Shown here one piece after another: positions 55,591 to 63,824 of a DNA stretch of 64,000 nucleotides; positions within the stretch are counted from its first letter, which is position 1, and every line of letters begins with the position of its first letter. The notes under the pieces are model-generated. The model saw only the letters and a list, made by a program, of their open reading frames with translations, was not told the origin of the DNA and did no database searches. The stretch comes from Lentibacillus amyloliquefaciens. GTDB lineage: Bacteria; Bacillota; Bacilli; Bacillales; Amphibacillaceae. The position numbers were made by a program, and so were the translations under genes. Location: the NCBI RefSeq assembly GCF_001307805.1, contig NZ_CP013862.1, positions 1,736,001 through 1,800,000 on the forward strand. The letters are read 5' to 3'.

Positions 55591-57339
55591 ATGTTTAAAC
55601 ATTATAACATGAATCAAGTGGTTTTGCCTTTAGATTTAGAAATAAAAATAGAGGAAAATGATATTGCCTATGCCGTCAATGACGTCGTGGAAACTATCCC
55701 GGATGATGCCTTCACAGGTTTCCGGCGCGAAACAGGCTGCCCAGCTTATCATCCGCGCATGATGATGAAGATTATTTTATGTGCTTACACGCAATCTGTT
55801 TTCTCCGGCAGAAAGATCGAAGGATTACTACATGACAGTGTCCGTATGATGTGGCTGGCTCAGGGATATGAACCAACGTATCGCACCATCAATCGATTTC
55901 GTGTGCATCCAGAGGTTAAAGAGTTATTGCGTCAATGCTTCGTCCAATTCCGCTGCCAGCTTGTACAGGAAAAACAGATTGATGAAGAAGCGATTTTCAT
56001 CGATGGGACCAAGATTGAAGCGAATGCCAATAAATACACATTTGTTTGGCGGAAAGCGATAGAGAAACACAGCGCCAAATTGGTGGAGAAGTCCAATCAA
56101 ATGTATGATGAATTGCTGGAAAACGAAATTATCCCGGAGATTGAACGGGAAAGCGAGGACGAATTATCCACCGATGAACTCAGGCAAATAGCTGAGAAAC
56201 TGGATGAGAAAGTCGAAGCGTATGACAAAGAGATTGAGGCACGTGAAAAAGGAAGCGAACGGAAACAGCTTCGTTCCGAACGTAAAGCACCGAAACAATA
56301 CCGCAAACGGTTCAGGGACTTTGTCGTGCGCAAACAGAAATATAAGCAGGACATGAAAATTTTCGGGGAACGCAACAGTTACTCCAAGACAGACCATGAT
56401 GCCACGTTTATGCGCATGAAAGATGACCATATGAGGAACGGCCAGCTGAAAGCAGGTTATAATGTGCAGCTTGCGACAGAGGGTCAATACGCGCTCGCTT
56501 ACGATGTATTCCCAAACCCGACGGACACACGTACTTTCGTTCCTTTCCTGGATCATATTGAGGAAGGTTACTTTGAGCTGCCTAAGTATATTGTGGCTGA
56601 CGCAGGTTATGGCAGTGAACAAAATTACGAAGACGTCCTCGAGAACCGGGAACGCACGCCCCTGATTACATACAACCAATACCGGAAAGAAAAGAAAAAG
56701 AAATACAGAAATAACCCTTTCCATTCCGCCAATTGGGAATATAACACGGAAAACGATTATTTTATCTGCCCGAATGACCAAAAAGTAACATTCCGTTACC
56801 TATCCCAACGAACAGACCGGTACGGCTATACACGGACCTTCAGAGTTTACGAGTGTGAGGACTGTTCAGGGTGCCCACTGCGTTCCCAATGCACCAAAGC
56901 GAAGGAAGGGAATAACCGGAAAATTTATTATAACGCGAAGTGGGAAAGCCAAAAAGCCTACACAAGACAACAGCTTTCGGAAGAAGAAACTGGCGAAGTT
57001 TACGGGCGACGTAAAATCGATGTGGAGCCAGTCTTCGGATTTCTGAAGGCTAATTTGCGTTTCCCGCGTTTCTCAGTCAGGGGGCAGGAGAAAGTGAAAA
57101 ATGAATTAGGATTTGCATTCATGGCGGTGAACTTGAGAAAGTACACCGCCAAAAAGACAAATCCTACCTTAGATAATAACAACCATTTAAATCAAAAAGG
57201 TTCCAACCATCAAAAACTGATGATTGGAACCCTTTTTAAGTCATTTTTGGCTAGTTATGTCCCAGCCTCTTTCCTTTATGATATCCTGATTATTTTGGGC
57301 CTTTACCATTGTTATGTTTTCCTTTGTCATGACCTTTAG
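55591..57339 (+). CDS. IS1182-family DDE transposase
   Basis: A 582-residue transposase: N-terminal DUF772-type domain (ETGCPAYHPRMMMKIILCAYTQ), catalytic region IDGTKIEANANKYTFVW (first Asp), VADAGYGSEQNYE (second Asp), a Cys cluster (YECEDCSGCPLRSQC) and GRRKIDVEPVFGFLKANLRF (Glu). ATG 55591 follows GGAGGG. The frame does not stop before the right inverted repeat; it continues 65 bp into flanking DNA and overlaps the 3' end of rsgI on the other strand. Confidence 0.92.
   Translation: MFKHYNMNQVVLPLDLEIKIEENDIAYAVNDVVETIPDDAFTGFRRETGCPAYHPRMMMKIILCAYTQSVFSGRKIEGLLHDSVRMMWLAQGYEPTYRTINRFRVHPEVKELLRQCFVQFRCQLVQEKQIDEEAIFIDGTKIEANANKYTFVWRKAIEKHSAKLVEKSNQMYDELLENEIIPEIERESEDELSTDELRQIAEKLDEKVEAYDKEIEAREKGSERKQLRSERKAPKQYRKRFRDFVVRKQKYKQDMKIFGERNSYSKTDHDATFMRMKDDHMRNGQLKAGYNVQLATEGQYALAYDVFPNPTDTRTFVPFLDHIEEGYFELPKYIVADAGYGSEQNYEDVLENRERTPLITYNQYRKEKKKKYRNNPFHSANWEYNTENDYFICPNDQKVTFRYLSQRTDRYGYTRTFRVYECEDCSGCPLRSQCTKAKEGNNRKIYYNAKWESQKAYTRQQLSEEETGEVYGRRKIDVEPVFGFLKANLRFPRFSVRGQEKVKNELGFAFMAVNLRKYTAKKTNPTLDNNNHLNQKGSNHQKLMIGTLFKSFLASYVPASFLYDILIILGLYHCYVFLCHDL
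57194..57237 (+). terminator. Terminator-like hairpin near the right end of the IS
   Basis: GGTTCCAACCATC pairs with GATGATTGGAACC, followed by CTTTTT; it lies within the transposase frame. Confidence 0.8.
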
Positions 57340-58579
57340 CTTTGCCGTTGTTATGGTTGGTCTTACCATGACCTTTGGCTTTGCCGTTGTTATGGTTGGA
57401 CTTGCCATGGCCTTTGGCTTTGCCGTTGTTATGTTTGGATTTGTCATGACCCTTAGCTTTGCCGTTGTTATGTTTGGATTTGTCATGGCCTTTAGCTTTG
57501 CCGTTGTTATGTTTGGACTTGCCATGGCCTTTAGCTTTGCCGTTGTTATGTTTGGATTTGTCATGACCCTTAGCTTTGCCGTTATTATAGTTGGCTTTGC
57601 CCTCGTCATGATTATTTGTATTTTTATTTCCAGGTCCATTTCTTTTTGTATCGCTGTTTGGCTTACTATTGTTAGTCTTCAACCCGGTATTTTGATTCTT
57701 CTTTTGGCTGCTTTCAGGTTTATCCGGCTGTTCGGATTTTATGGCAGGATTTTCATCGGAAGATTCTATATGCTCGCTTTTGTCTGTATCTTTTTCATTG
57801 GAATTGGAACCGGAATCTGAATTATCTTGCTGTATGTTGTAAAATGAATGTATAATATCTCTTTCATCATCATTAATGAAGGTATCCATTTCTGCTTGAA
57901 TACTGTTTTTTAAGCTAACATTTTCATTTGAAAGGTTTCTTGCCATCAATTCATTCATCGATCGCTCATTGTCCAGCGACTTATCATGGATTTCTTTTGG
58001 GATCTGAAACGTTACAATCCCCCAGTCTTGATCATTCTCCCCAAAATACTCATCAATCATTTGTGTCACAGAAAATTCTTCTTGTGCATCCTCAGCATAA
58101 CTGACACCTGCAAGTATATTTTTGCCGTTCTTTAACAGGGCTGCTTCTTCACTTTTAGTAATAATCTGCTGAATGACCTTTTCTAAATGCTTCCCTTTAT
58201 AACCTGTCAGCATTGGAAGAAACGATTTAGCATCATCATTCAAAGGCGCTATCGACTTAACATTCAGTTGATTATCAATTTCCAATTCCAAATTTGGATT
58301 GATTGTAATATTAACATATGCATATGTTTTGTCTTTATCTGTCATAAAATAAAACGGCACAAAAAGCAGCATTAGGCACGCCATTACAGCTGCGAATGCG
58401 CCGCGTTTTTTATTGTTTATGTAGTGAAACATCTTAGGGCGCTGAGCGGAAAGCGGCTGGTAATTGACTTCCATGCCAATCGATACATTTTCCAGGGGAC
58501 GCGCTTTTTGAAACGTACCATCTCTTCGCATTACAATGATGTAATTGCGATGTTTTTCCATCACAATTCCTTTTTTCAC
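57290..58579 (-). CDS. rsgI: Anti-sigma-I factor RsgI-like with tandem-repeat tail
   Basis: A 429-residue membrane protein. The N-terminal RsgI anti-sigma domain (about residues 5-55, MEKHRNYIIVMRRDGTFQKA) is cytoplasmic, one membrane helix follows (about 60-81), and then an extracellular domain AYVNITINPNLELEIDNQLNV to about residue 250. A Ser/Asp/Lys linker leads to seven 13-residue repeats at the C-terminus. It restrains SigI. The GTG start overlaps the sigI stop (TAGTG), so translation is coupled. The IS right end lies 16 bp beyond its stop. Confidence 0.88.
   Translation of the reverse strand: MKKGIVMEKHRNYIIVMRRDGTFQKARPLENVSIGMEVNYQPLSAQRPKMFHYINNKKRGAFAAVMACLMLLFVPFYFMTDKDKTYAYVNITINPNLELEIDNQLNVKSIAPLNDDAKSFLPMLTGYKGKHLEKVIQQIITKSEEAALLKNGKNILAGVSYAEDAQEEFSVTQMIDEYFGENDQDWGIVTFQIPKEIHDKSLDNERSMNELMARNLSNENVSLKNSIQAEMDTFINDDERDIIHSFYNIQQDNSDSGSNSNEKDTDKSEHIESSDENPAIKSEQPDKPESSQKKNQNTGLKTNNSKPNSDTKRNGPGNKNTNNHDEGKANYNNGKAKGHDKSKHNNGKAKGHGKSKHNNGKAKGHDKSKHNNGKAKGHDKSKHNNGKAKGHGKSNHNNGKAKGHGKTNHNNGKAKGHDKGKHNNGKGPK
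57293..57586 (-). repeat. 39-bp coding tandem repeat in rsgI
   Basis: Seven full copies and a partial one of a 13-residue unit NNGKAKGHDKSKH, with D/G, S/T and K/N variation, at residues 332-429. Composition is Lys, His, Asn and Gly only, so the tail is cationic and unstructured and could bind wall polymers or metal. Confidence 0.9.
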
Positions 58580-59310
58580 TAACCCACCCCCTTAAGATAC
58601 TCCTTAAGATACGTATAATCTCCATCCAGAATTATAAAAATTGCGAGAATGAACTTTCGGTTTCGCTCCAGCGTTTTTTTACTGACATTTACCTGCCTGG
58701 CCAAATCTTTTAGCGGCATTTTTTTCTTAGCTTTAACATAAGAATTGAATTCCGCATCGTTATGCAGCATCCGTGCAACTGAAATTGCTGTTTCGCGGGC
58801 ATCCCGATGTTTGGGTGAAACCTTTGTCAGCTGACTTAAAGACAACCTGTAGATGTCGAGCTTCTCTTTGAAATCTAAAATTTCTTCGCGGAGCTGAAGA
58901 GCATGCTGTTCTTTCCGATAGGACTCATTAACCGCCAATATTTCAACCGGATTCTCCATTTGTTCCTCATTATAGTTATCATCCAAGGACACTGTTGCTG
59001 GCGTTTTTTGGATATAACGGATATAATCAATGACTTTTCGTTTCACCACAAGTTTAGAAAAAGCCAGAAAAGAACCGCCTTTTTTCGGGCAATAAGACAT
59101 CATGGCCTCATTAAAAGCATTTAAGCCAACGCTGAATTCATCATCAGTTTGCGGATCGATATAACGCTTGCACACTTCTGAAACGCATTTAGCGATAAAT
59201 GGCTGATAGGATTTCAGAAGATGATGTTGAATCCCCTGATCCCCCTCCTGAGCTGAAAGTATCATATCTTCAAGTGGTGTTTCTGTTAATGGCTGATTGC
59301 TCATAAACAT
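58579..59310 (-). CDS. sigI: RNA polymerase sigma factor SigI
   Basis: A 243-residue sigma-70-related factor. The region-2 block is FSVGLNAFNEAMMSYCPKKGGSF and VVKRKVIDYIRYIQK; the C-terminal HTH is LKDLARQVNVSKKTLERNRKFI. In Bacillus SigI governs heat and cell-wall-related genes and its own operon. ATG 59310 follows GGAGGTG. Operon sigI-rsgI; the 270 bp upstream is AT-rich and I find no convincing SigI-type promoter by eye. Confidence 0.92.
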   Translation of the reverse strand: MFMSNQPLTETPLEDMILSAQEGDQGIQHHLLKSYQPFIAKCVSEVCKRYIDPQTDDEFSVGLNAFNEAMMSYCPKKGGSFLAFSKLVVKRKVIDYIRYIQKTPATVSLDDNYNEEQMENPVEILAVNESYRKEQHALQLREEILDFKEKLDIYRLSLSQLTKVSPKHRDARETAISVARMLHNDAEFNSYVKAKKKMPLKDLARQVNVSKKTLERNRKFILAIFIILDGDYTYLKEYLKGVG

Positions 59311-59583
59311 ACAACACCTCCAGCCACTATAAAATACGGTTCTAACAAGTGTTTTATGGGTGTAGGTTTAAGTGTATTCATTTTAGTTCGAGTTAATTCG
59401 TTATTGTTCAGCATACATTCACCATCTTTTATGAGAATCTGACTGATTTCCCTAATCGTAACGTATCAAGCCACCTGTTTCGACAACAGATGTATTACAT
59501 TTCATTTAAAAACACGTTACTTTTTTAAGACAGCAGTATTTAAAGAAACTTTTCGTGAATTTCACTGTCCATTGATCCTCGCA

Positions 59584-60034
59584 ATTGATAAAAACTGCGA
59601 CGTAAGTGCTATGTTGATTACCGTTCCGGGCAGTCGCGCACCTTAGGGCAACGCTCCAGCCTCCTCGGAAGAAAACCGCTTCCTGCTCAGGTCTAGCTGC
59701 CCGTTTTCCCGCAGGAGTCGACTGCCCTCCACTCCAATCAACATTCACAAGAGAAGTTTAGTTAAGATCCAAAATAATGAGATTATAAAGCGCGACACCA
59801 GCGGAGGAAATACACGACGGCTCCTGCGGGAGAAAAGGCATCGGTGAGACCCCGCAGTGCGACAGCAATCTTTTCTGCGAGGAGTGCTGCTTCCACTGAA
59901 TCAACTTGCAACACAACGAGCACGAGGAGGCTCACCAGCCGCCCTAAGGCGCGCGGAGTGTATTTCCGGAGCGGTAGACGACGCACAACTTACACCTAAA
60001 GTTATTTCGCAGTTTATGGATCTTGTGTCATAAC
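59584..60034. repeat. Composite palindromic repeat, copy C
   Basis: About 450 bp between sigI and the PRC-barrel gene. Arms as in copies A and B: AATCAACAT-type outer pairing with GGGCAGTCG/CGACTGCCC in the left arm, and GGAAATACAC/GTGTATTTCC in the right arm. Ends: TTGATAAAAACTGCGACGTA on the left; GTTATTTCGCAGTTTATGGA on the right. Open frames inside are repeat-derived. Confidence 0.88.
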
Positions 60035-60059
60035 AACAATCTTTAAGAAGACAGCCATA

Positions 60060-60116
60060 ATAAAAATAAAGGTGTACTCTAAAAGTCAGGATAAGACATG
60101 ACTTTTAGAGTACACC
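60060..60116 (-). terminator. Very long-stem terminator of the PRC-barrel gene
   Basis: A perfect 18-bp stem (60071-60088 with 60099-60116) and 10-nt loop, followed on the minus strand by TTTATTTTTA; 28 bp beyond the stop. Confidence 0.85.
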
Positions 60117-60144
60117 TGGAACTAACTATTCTTTTCATAAATGG

Positions 60145-60846
60145 TCATAATGCTTCAATGATGGCTTCTTTTGATTCATAATCTGTTTGGTCGTTCAGGT
60201 CCTCCAAATCGCTATCGATGTAGATATCGCCCCCCAGCCAATCGACTGACTGGATTATATCAACCTTTAAAGCAAGAAATCTATCCTCAGAAGGAAGGTG
60301 TGCCTTTTGGATCACAATATATCGTATTTTCCAATAACTGTCATCAATTATAAAATCCGCAACATCACCGATTTTGCCATCATTCGCATGAACTCTGAAC
60401 TCCCATGTGTCATTTTCACTGCGCAAATTGTGTTCAGGTTCATTCGACATTTCTTGTGCTTCCAGTTCCTGATCATCGATATTGACTCCGGGCATGTCCT
60501 CGACACCCCAGAGCAGACCACCCAGCCAATATCTGCTCCAGCCGTAATAACCTGTCAAAGCCATTTCCAAATCCTTGGAAAAGGTAGCATCTACCGGGAT
60601 TGAAGGGCTGTTTCGGACAGTTTCTTTGTCATGTTTCACATCGATTTGCTGATTGTCAGTATCAATTGATGCAAAAGCCGCCGGTGAAAGCAGTATACGT
60701 CTTGTCGGCAGCCATTTTCTCGCATCCAGTACAGCATAACGGACGACCCATTTTTTATCATCAAAATACAAATCCTGAATCTTTCCCATCTGTCCATCAG
60801 AAGCTTCAATATGATATGTGTTTAAATCTGTTGTGAAATACAGCAT
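60145..60846 (-). CDS. Tandem PRC-barrel domain protein
   Basis: A 233-residue soluble acidic protein with two PRC-barrel modules: residues about 5-72 (DGQMGKIQDLYFDDKKWVVRYAVLD) and about 145-215 (DGKIGDVADFIIDDSYWKIRYIVIQ). PRC-barrels occur in photosynthetic reaction centres, RimM and stress proteins; the role here is unknown. ATG 60846 follows GGAGG and lies 16 bp after a two-hairpin repeat. Confidence 0.82.
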   Translation of the reverse strand: MLYFTTDLNTYHIEASDGQMGKIQDLYFDDKKWVVRYAVLDARKWLPTRRILLSPAAFASIDTDNQQIDVKHDKETVRNSPSIPVDATFSKDLEMALTGYYGWSRYWLGGLLWGVEDMPGVNIDDQELEAQEMSNEPEHNLRSENDTWEFRVHANDGKIGDVADFIIDDSYWKIRYIVIQKAHLPSEDRFLALKVDIIQSVDWLGGDIYIDSDLEDLNDQTDYESKEAIIEAL

Positions 60847-60861
60847 TGTAAACCTCCTACT

Positions 60862-61017
60862 GTTTATCCCGCATGTAACTGACAGTAAGACCCCATCTCA
60901 AATGTGCGCGTATACGATAAAGATTATTTGGGGGATGGCTGCCAGTATATGTCCGATTCGTTCATCTAACAATCAGCAGGGGAAGAAAGATACCCCTCTG
61001 ATTGAATATATTCACTT
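60862..61017 (-). repeat. Two-hairpin repeat element, copy 4 (subtype I, minus strand)
   Basis: Read on the minus strand: AATCAGAGGGG...CCCCTGCTGATT, linker TTAGATGAACGAATCGGACA, CTGGCAG, then the CATCCCCC hairpin closed by TGGGG and the tail CTTACTGTCAGTTACATGCG. Nearly the same as copy 1 in linker and tail but with changed stem bases. Its end is 16 bp from the PRC-barrel gene start. Confidence 0.85.
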
Positions 61018-61099
61018 TATCACCCGCCTGAACGGGAATGAAGGTGATGTTTCCTATTACAGGACTTTTCCCTCAGAAAGTTCGGGCTAAACAGCAGAA

Positions 61100-61921
61100 T
61101 CAGTTTTGATGATAATCATAATAATAATCAATTGGTATAAATAAACCGACCCGTCCATGTGTGTCATGATGCAGTGTCGCAAACACGATACCAATCACCT
61201 TGCCATCCTGATTGATCACCGGGCTGCCGCTGTTCCCCCGGTAAACCGGAGCCTCCATCATAACGACCGGTTCTTCCCATCCACTTAATTGGATATCATC
61301 AATCACGGTGCCCTTGTTTGCTATGCCGCTGAACCTGATCGGATTACCGATGAAATAAACCTGCTCATTGCCCGGATCATAAGTCGTTTCGTTTGCCAGT
61401 TCAAGATGGGGAAGCTGTTCTCCGCTGACATCCAGCACGGCTAAATCCACAGACGGATACGAGGCTGCAACTTCCCCGGAGAATAGTCCTTCTTCAGGAT
61501 AAGCCACGGTCACCGATTCCTCATCTTCTATCACATGGTGGTTAGTTACAATCATCCCATCAGCCGATATTGAAAAGCCTGTTCCTCTTGAATCATCCGT
61601 TTCGATAACAACCACTGACTCTTTGTATGTCTGGATGTCTTCCTGTGTCGACAGTTGGGCCGATGAGATCAAAAAATCGATTGCCGGAATGGAAAAGGTC
61701 CTCGGAATAAGCGAGACAACATTTAATACCATTACGCCCGCAATCAGCCAAAATAACCATTTAGGAAACGGCGGCTTGGGTTTTCTATTTCCTTTTTTTT
61801 TCTTTTCTTTTGCAAGTGCTTTTTGCCGTTCCTCTTCAACCAATTCATAGAGCTCTTCCTCATCCAGCTCCTCATATAAATCATCATCTATAACGTCACG
61901 GTTTCTCTTGTCGTTATCCAT
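61100..61921 (-). CDS. Membrane-anchored trypsin-like serine protease
   Basis: A 273-residue protein: acidic cytoplasmic N-terminus (about 55 residues), basic stretch KEKKKKGNRKPKP, one membrane helix (about 62-80), then an extracellular chymotrypsin-fold protease. Catalytic residues are visible: His in VTNHHVI, Asp in SVDLAVL, Ser in RGNSGSPV. There is no C-terminal PDZ domain, unlike HtrA/DegP family members. ATG 61921; the ribosome-binding site GGCGGTG is moderate. Confidence 0.87.
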   Translation of the reverse strand: MDNDKRNRDVIDDDLYEELDEEELYELVEEERQKALAKEKKKKGNRKPKPPFPKWLFWLIAGVMVLNVVSLIPRTFSIPAIDFLISSAQLSTQEDIQTYKESVVVIETDDSRGTGFSISADGMIVTNHHVIEDEESVTVAYPEEGLFSGEVAASYPSVDLAVLDVSGEQLPHLELANETTYDPGNEQVYFIGNPIRFSGIANKGTVIDDIQLSGWEEPVVMMEAPVYRGNSGSPVINQDGKVIGIVFATLHHDTHGRVGLFIPIDYYYDYHQN

Positions 61922-62126
61922 AAAACACCGCCCAGCAGCACTCATTATCACATTAATCCTTATCAGATATAAGGAAAGTTTTACTATTCTTCTATTATAC
62001 CATTTTCAAGCATTAAGAATGAATCTGTAACCAACGAACCATGAACAATTTATCCATTAATTTGCCATATTTAAATGTGATAATCATCACATTTTTACAT
62101 TATTATGATGAAATAAGTCATAAAAA

Positions 62127-62135
62127 TGATATAAT
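62127..62135 (+). promoter_or_regulatory. Extended -10 promoter of the membrane protein/carbonic anhydrase pair
   Basis: TGATATAAT at 62127-62135 lies 35 bp before ATG 62170 and downstream of an in-frame ATG at 62041, supporting the shorter protein. Confidence 0.5.
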
Positions 62136-62169
62136 TTTCACAGAAAACTTGATACGGGTGTTGGTGTTT

Positions 62170-63231
62170 ATGTTACTAAAAGGGGATTACAATAAAATTG
62201 AACCGGCTTCAGGCGCTATTATCATGGCATGCGGTATTTTCCTGATTGGAGCTGTGGAGGCATTTCCGACACTCGATGTCGAATATGGCAAATACCTGGC
62301 ATTTTTTCTGCTGATCGCATGGGTGATTATTTACAAAGATTTGTCGATACAGTTCTTTCACAGGGATTTCCTTGTTCCATTCATTCAAAATCCGGTCAAC
62401 TCGTTTGTCATCGGAACATGGATTGCCGGTGTATCTGTTCTCTGTAATGTATTCCTGAGATACTTTCCGGAAATTTTATTGCTGACACAGGCAATGGCCA
62501 TTTTCAATACATTCTTATGGCTTTTCTTTCTGGTTAATTGCTTTTATAATTTCAAACAGTTATTATTTGATTACACAGACTTTCCTGTTCACGGTGCCAT
62601 ATTGCTCTCAACAGTTGGGACGCAATCCATCGTTATTTTATTGAATAATGTCTTTTTCCAGCTTCCCGTATACTTTGCTGAAGCCATGATCGTACTTGGC
62701 CTCGTTTTTTATCTTGCCGGCACTATATTGCTTTTTAACAGATATATCAGACACCATAACTGGACGCTTGCAGATGATTGGGCCAACACGAATTGCATTA
62801 TCCACGGAGCCTTGTCCATTACCGGCCTGGCCATTGTCACAACAAATACATTCACACCTGGATTCGTCACGTATTTTTGGTTTTTGGTGTTTATCTTATT
62901 AATTATTGTTGAAGCAATTGAAGTGCTCCGTGTCGTTAATCGGATCAAACAATATGGCTGGAACAAGGCGTTTTTTACGTATGATGTCACCCAATGGTCC
63001 CGAAATTTTACATTCGGCATGTTCTATACATTTACATTGGTAATGCAGGCAAATCCCTTTTATCCGATTGCTGAAGGGCTTTATAATTTTCAGCGGACGT
63101 TTTTGGACTATTGGGCATGGGTTGTGCTTGCGGCTATTCTGTGGGAAATAGCCATCTTCATCAAGGCAAGACTAACCGAATTATACAATGAAAAATTGAT
63201 CCTCACTAATACAAATCAAAAGGAAGGATGA
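62170..63231 (+). CDS. Polytopic membrane protein, unknown function
   Basis: A 353-residue protein with about nine to ten hydrophobic segments. The beginning KIEPASGAIIMACGIFLIG recalls the tellurite-resistance/dicarboxylate (TDT/SLAC1) transporter start, but I cannot confirm the family. ATG 62170 is used because a promoter-like extended -10 lies between it and the in-frame ATG 62041. It ends 6 bp before a carbonic anhydrase gene whose ribosome-binding site overlaps its stop, so the two are probably co-expressed. Confidence 0.65.
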   Translation: MLLKGDYNKIEPASGAIIMACGIFLIGAVEAFPTLDVEYGKYLAFFLLIAWVIIYKDLSIQFFHRDFLVPFIQNPVNSFVIGTWIAGVSVLCNVFLRYFPEILLLTQAMAIFNTFLWLFFLVNCFYNFKQLLFDYTDFPVHGAILLSTVGTQSIVILLNNVFFQLPVYFAEAMIVLGLVFYLAGTILLFNRYIRHHNWTLADDWANTNCIIHGALSITGLAIVTTNTFTPGFVTYFWFLVFILLIIVEAIEVLRVVNRIKQYGWNKAFFTYDVTQWSRNFTFGMFYTFTLVMQANPFYPIAEGLYNFQRTFLDYWAWVVLAAILWEIAIFIKARLTELYNEKLILTNTNQKEG

Positions 63232-63237
63232 CCGTAA

Positions 63238-63789
63238 ATGCTTCTCGAAGACATACTTGAATACAATAAGCAATTTGTGAACGACAAAAAATACGAACCG
63301 CTGAAGACCGATAACATACCCAATAAACGCACTGTTATTTTCACATGTATGGATACACGATTAACCGAACTGCTGCCAAAAGCCCTGGACATAAAAAATG
63401 GCGATGTTAAAATGGTTAAAAATGCCGGTGCGATTCTTCGTGACCCATTCGACAGCGTCATGAAAAGCATTCTAGTGGCCATTCACGAATTAAAGGCAGA
63501 ACAGGTTATGGTAATTGGACACCATGATTGCGGCATGTCCCATACAGATCCGGAAGCATTCAAGCAGGGCCTGCTGGAAAAAGGGATTTCAGAGGAAACA
63601 CTTAACACACTCACACGCAGCGGAATCGATCTTGAAAGTGAATTCAGCGGGTTCGATTCTGTAGAAGACTCCGTTGAAGAAAGTGTTTCTGTTGTTCGCA
63701 ATCACTCTCTATTGCCATCGTATGTGAATGTTCACGGTCTGGTCATCGACCCTGCGACAGGTAAATTGGACTTGGTGACAAAGGAATAA
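63238..63789 (+). CDS. Beta-class carbonic anhydrase
   Basis: A 183-residue zinc enzyme interconverting CO2 and bicarbonate. Zinc ligands: Cys in FTCMDTRL (with the Asp-Arg dyad), then His and Cys in GHHDCGM. It resembles the small YtiB-type enzymes of Bacillus. GGAAGG lies about 10 nt upstream of ATG. It is the second gene of the pair with the polytopic membrane protein. Confidence 0.88.
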   Translation: MLLEDILEYNKQFVNDKKYEPLKTDNIPNKRTVIFTCMDTRLTELLPKALDIKNGDVKMVKNAGAILRDPFDSVMKSILVAIHELKAEQVMVIGHHDCGMSHTDPEAFKQGLLEKGISEETLNTLTRSGIDLESEFSGFDSVEDSVEESVSVVRNHSLLPSYVNVHGLVIDPATGKLDLVTKE

Positions 63790-63820
63790 GAAAAGCCGGC
63801 TTATAATTACCGGCTTTTCT
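63789..63820. terminator. Bidirectional terminator after the carbonic anhydrase gene
   Basis: AGAAAAGCCGG pairs with CCGGCTTTTCT around a 10-nt loop. Confidence 0.88.
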
Positions 63821-63824
63821 TGTA

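Larger units (their letters stand above)
55427..57274 (+). mobile_element. IS1182-family insertion sequence
   Basis: About 1.85 kb bounded by the inverted repeats GGAAAGAGGCTGGGACA (55427-55443) and its reverse complement (57258-57274). It holds one transposase gene, a terminator at each inner end and no passenger genes. A target duplication is not evident. The ends look intact, so it may be active. Confidence 0.87.

Noticed and set aside
57241..57820. Open frames antisense to and in another frame of the rsgI tandem repeat
   Set aside because: They are by-products of a 39-bp period that is a multiple of three, which keeps all frames open; the rsgI frame has the domain structure and start signals.
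59311..59420. A SigI-type promoter upstream of sigI
   Set aside because: An ACACCC and a CGTA appear at roughly suitable distance, but neither matches the expected ACCCCC/CGAA well enough.
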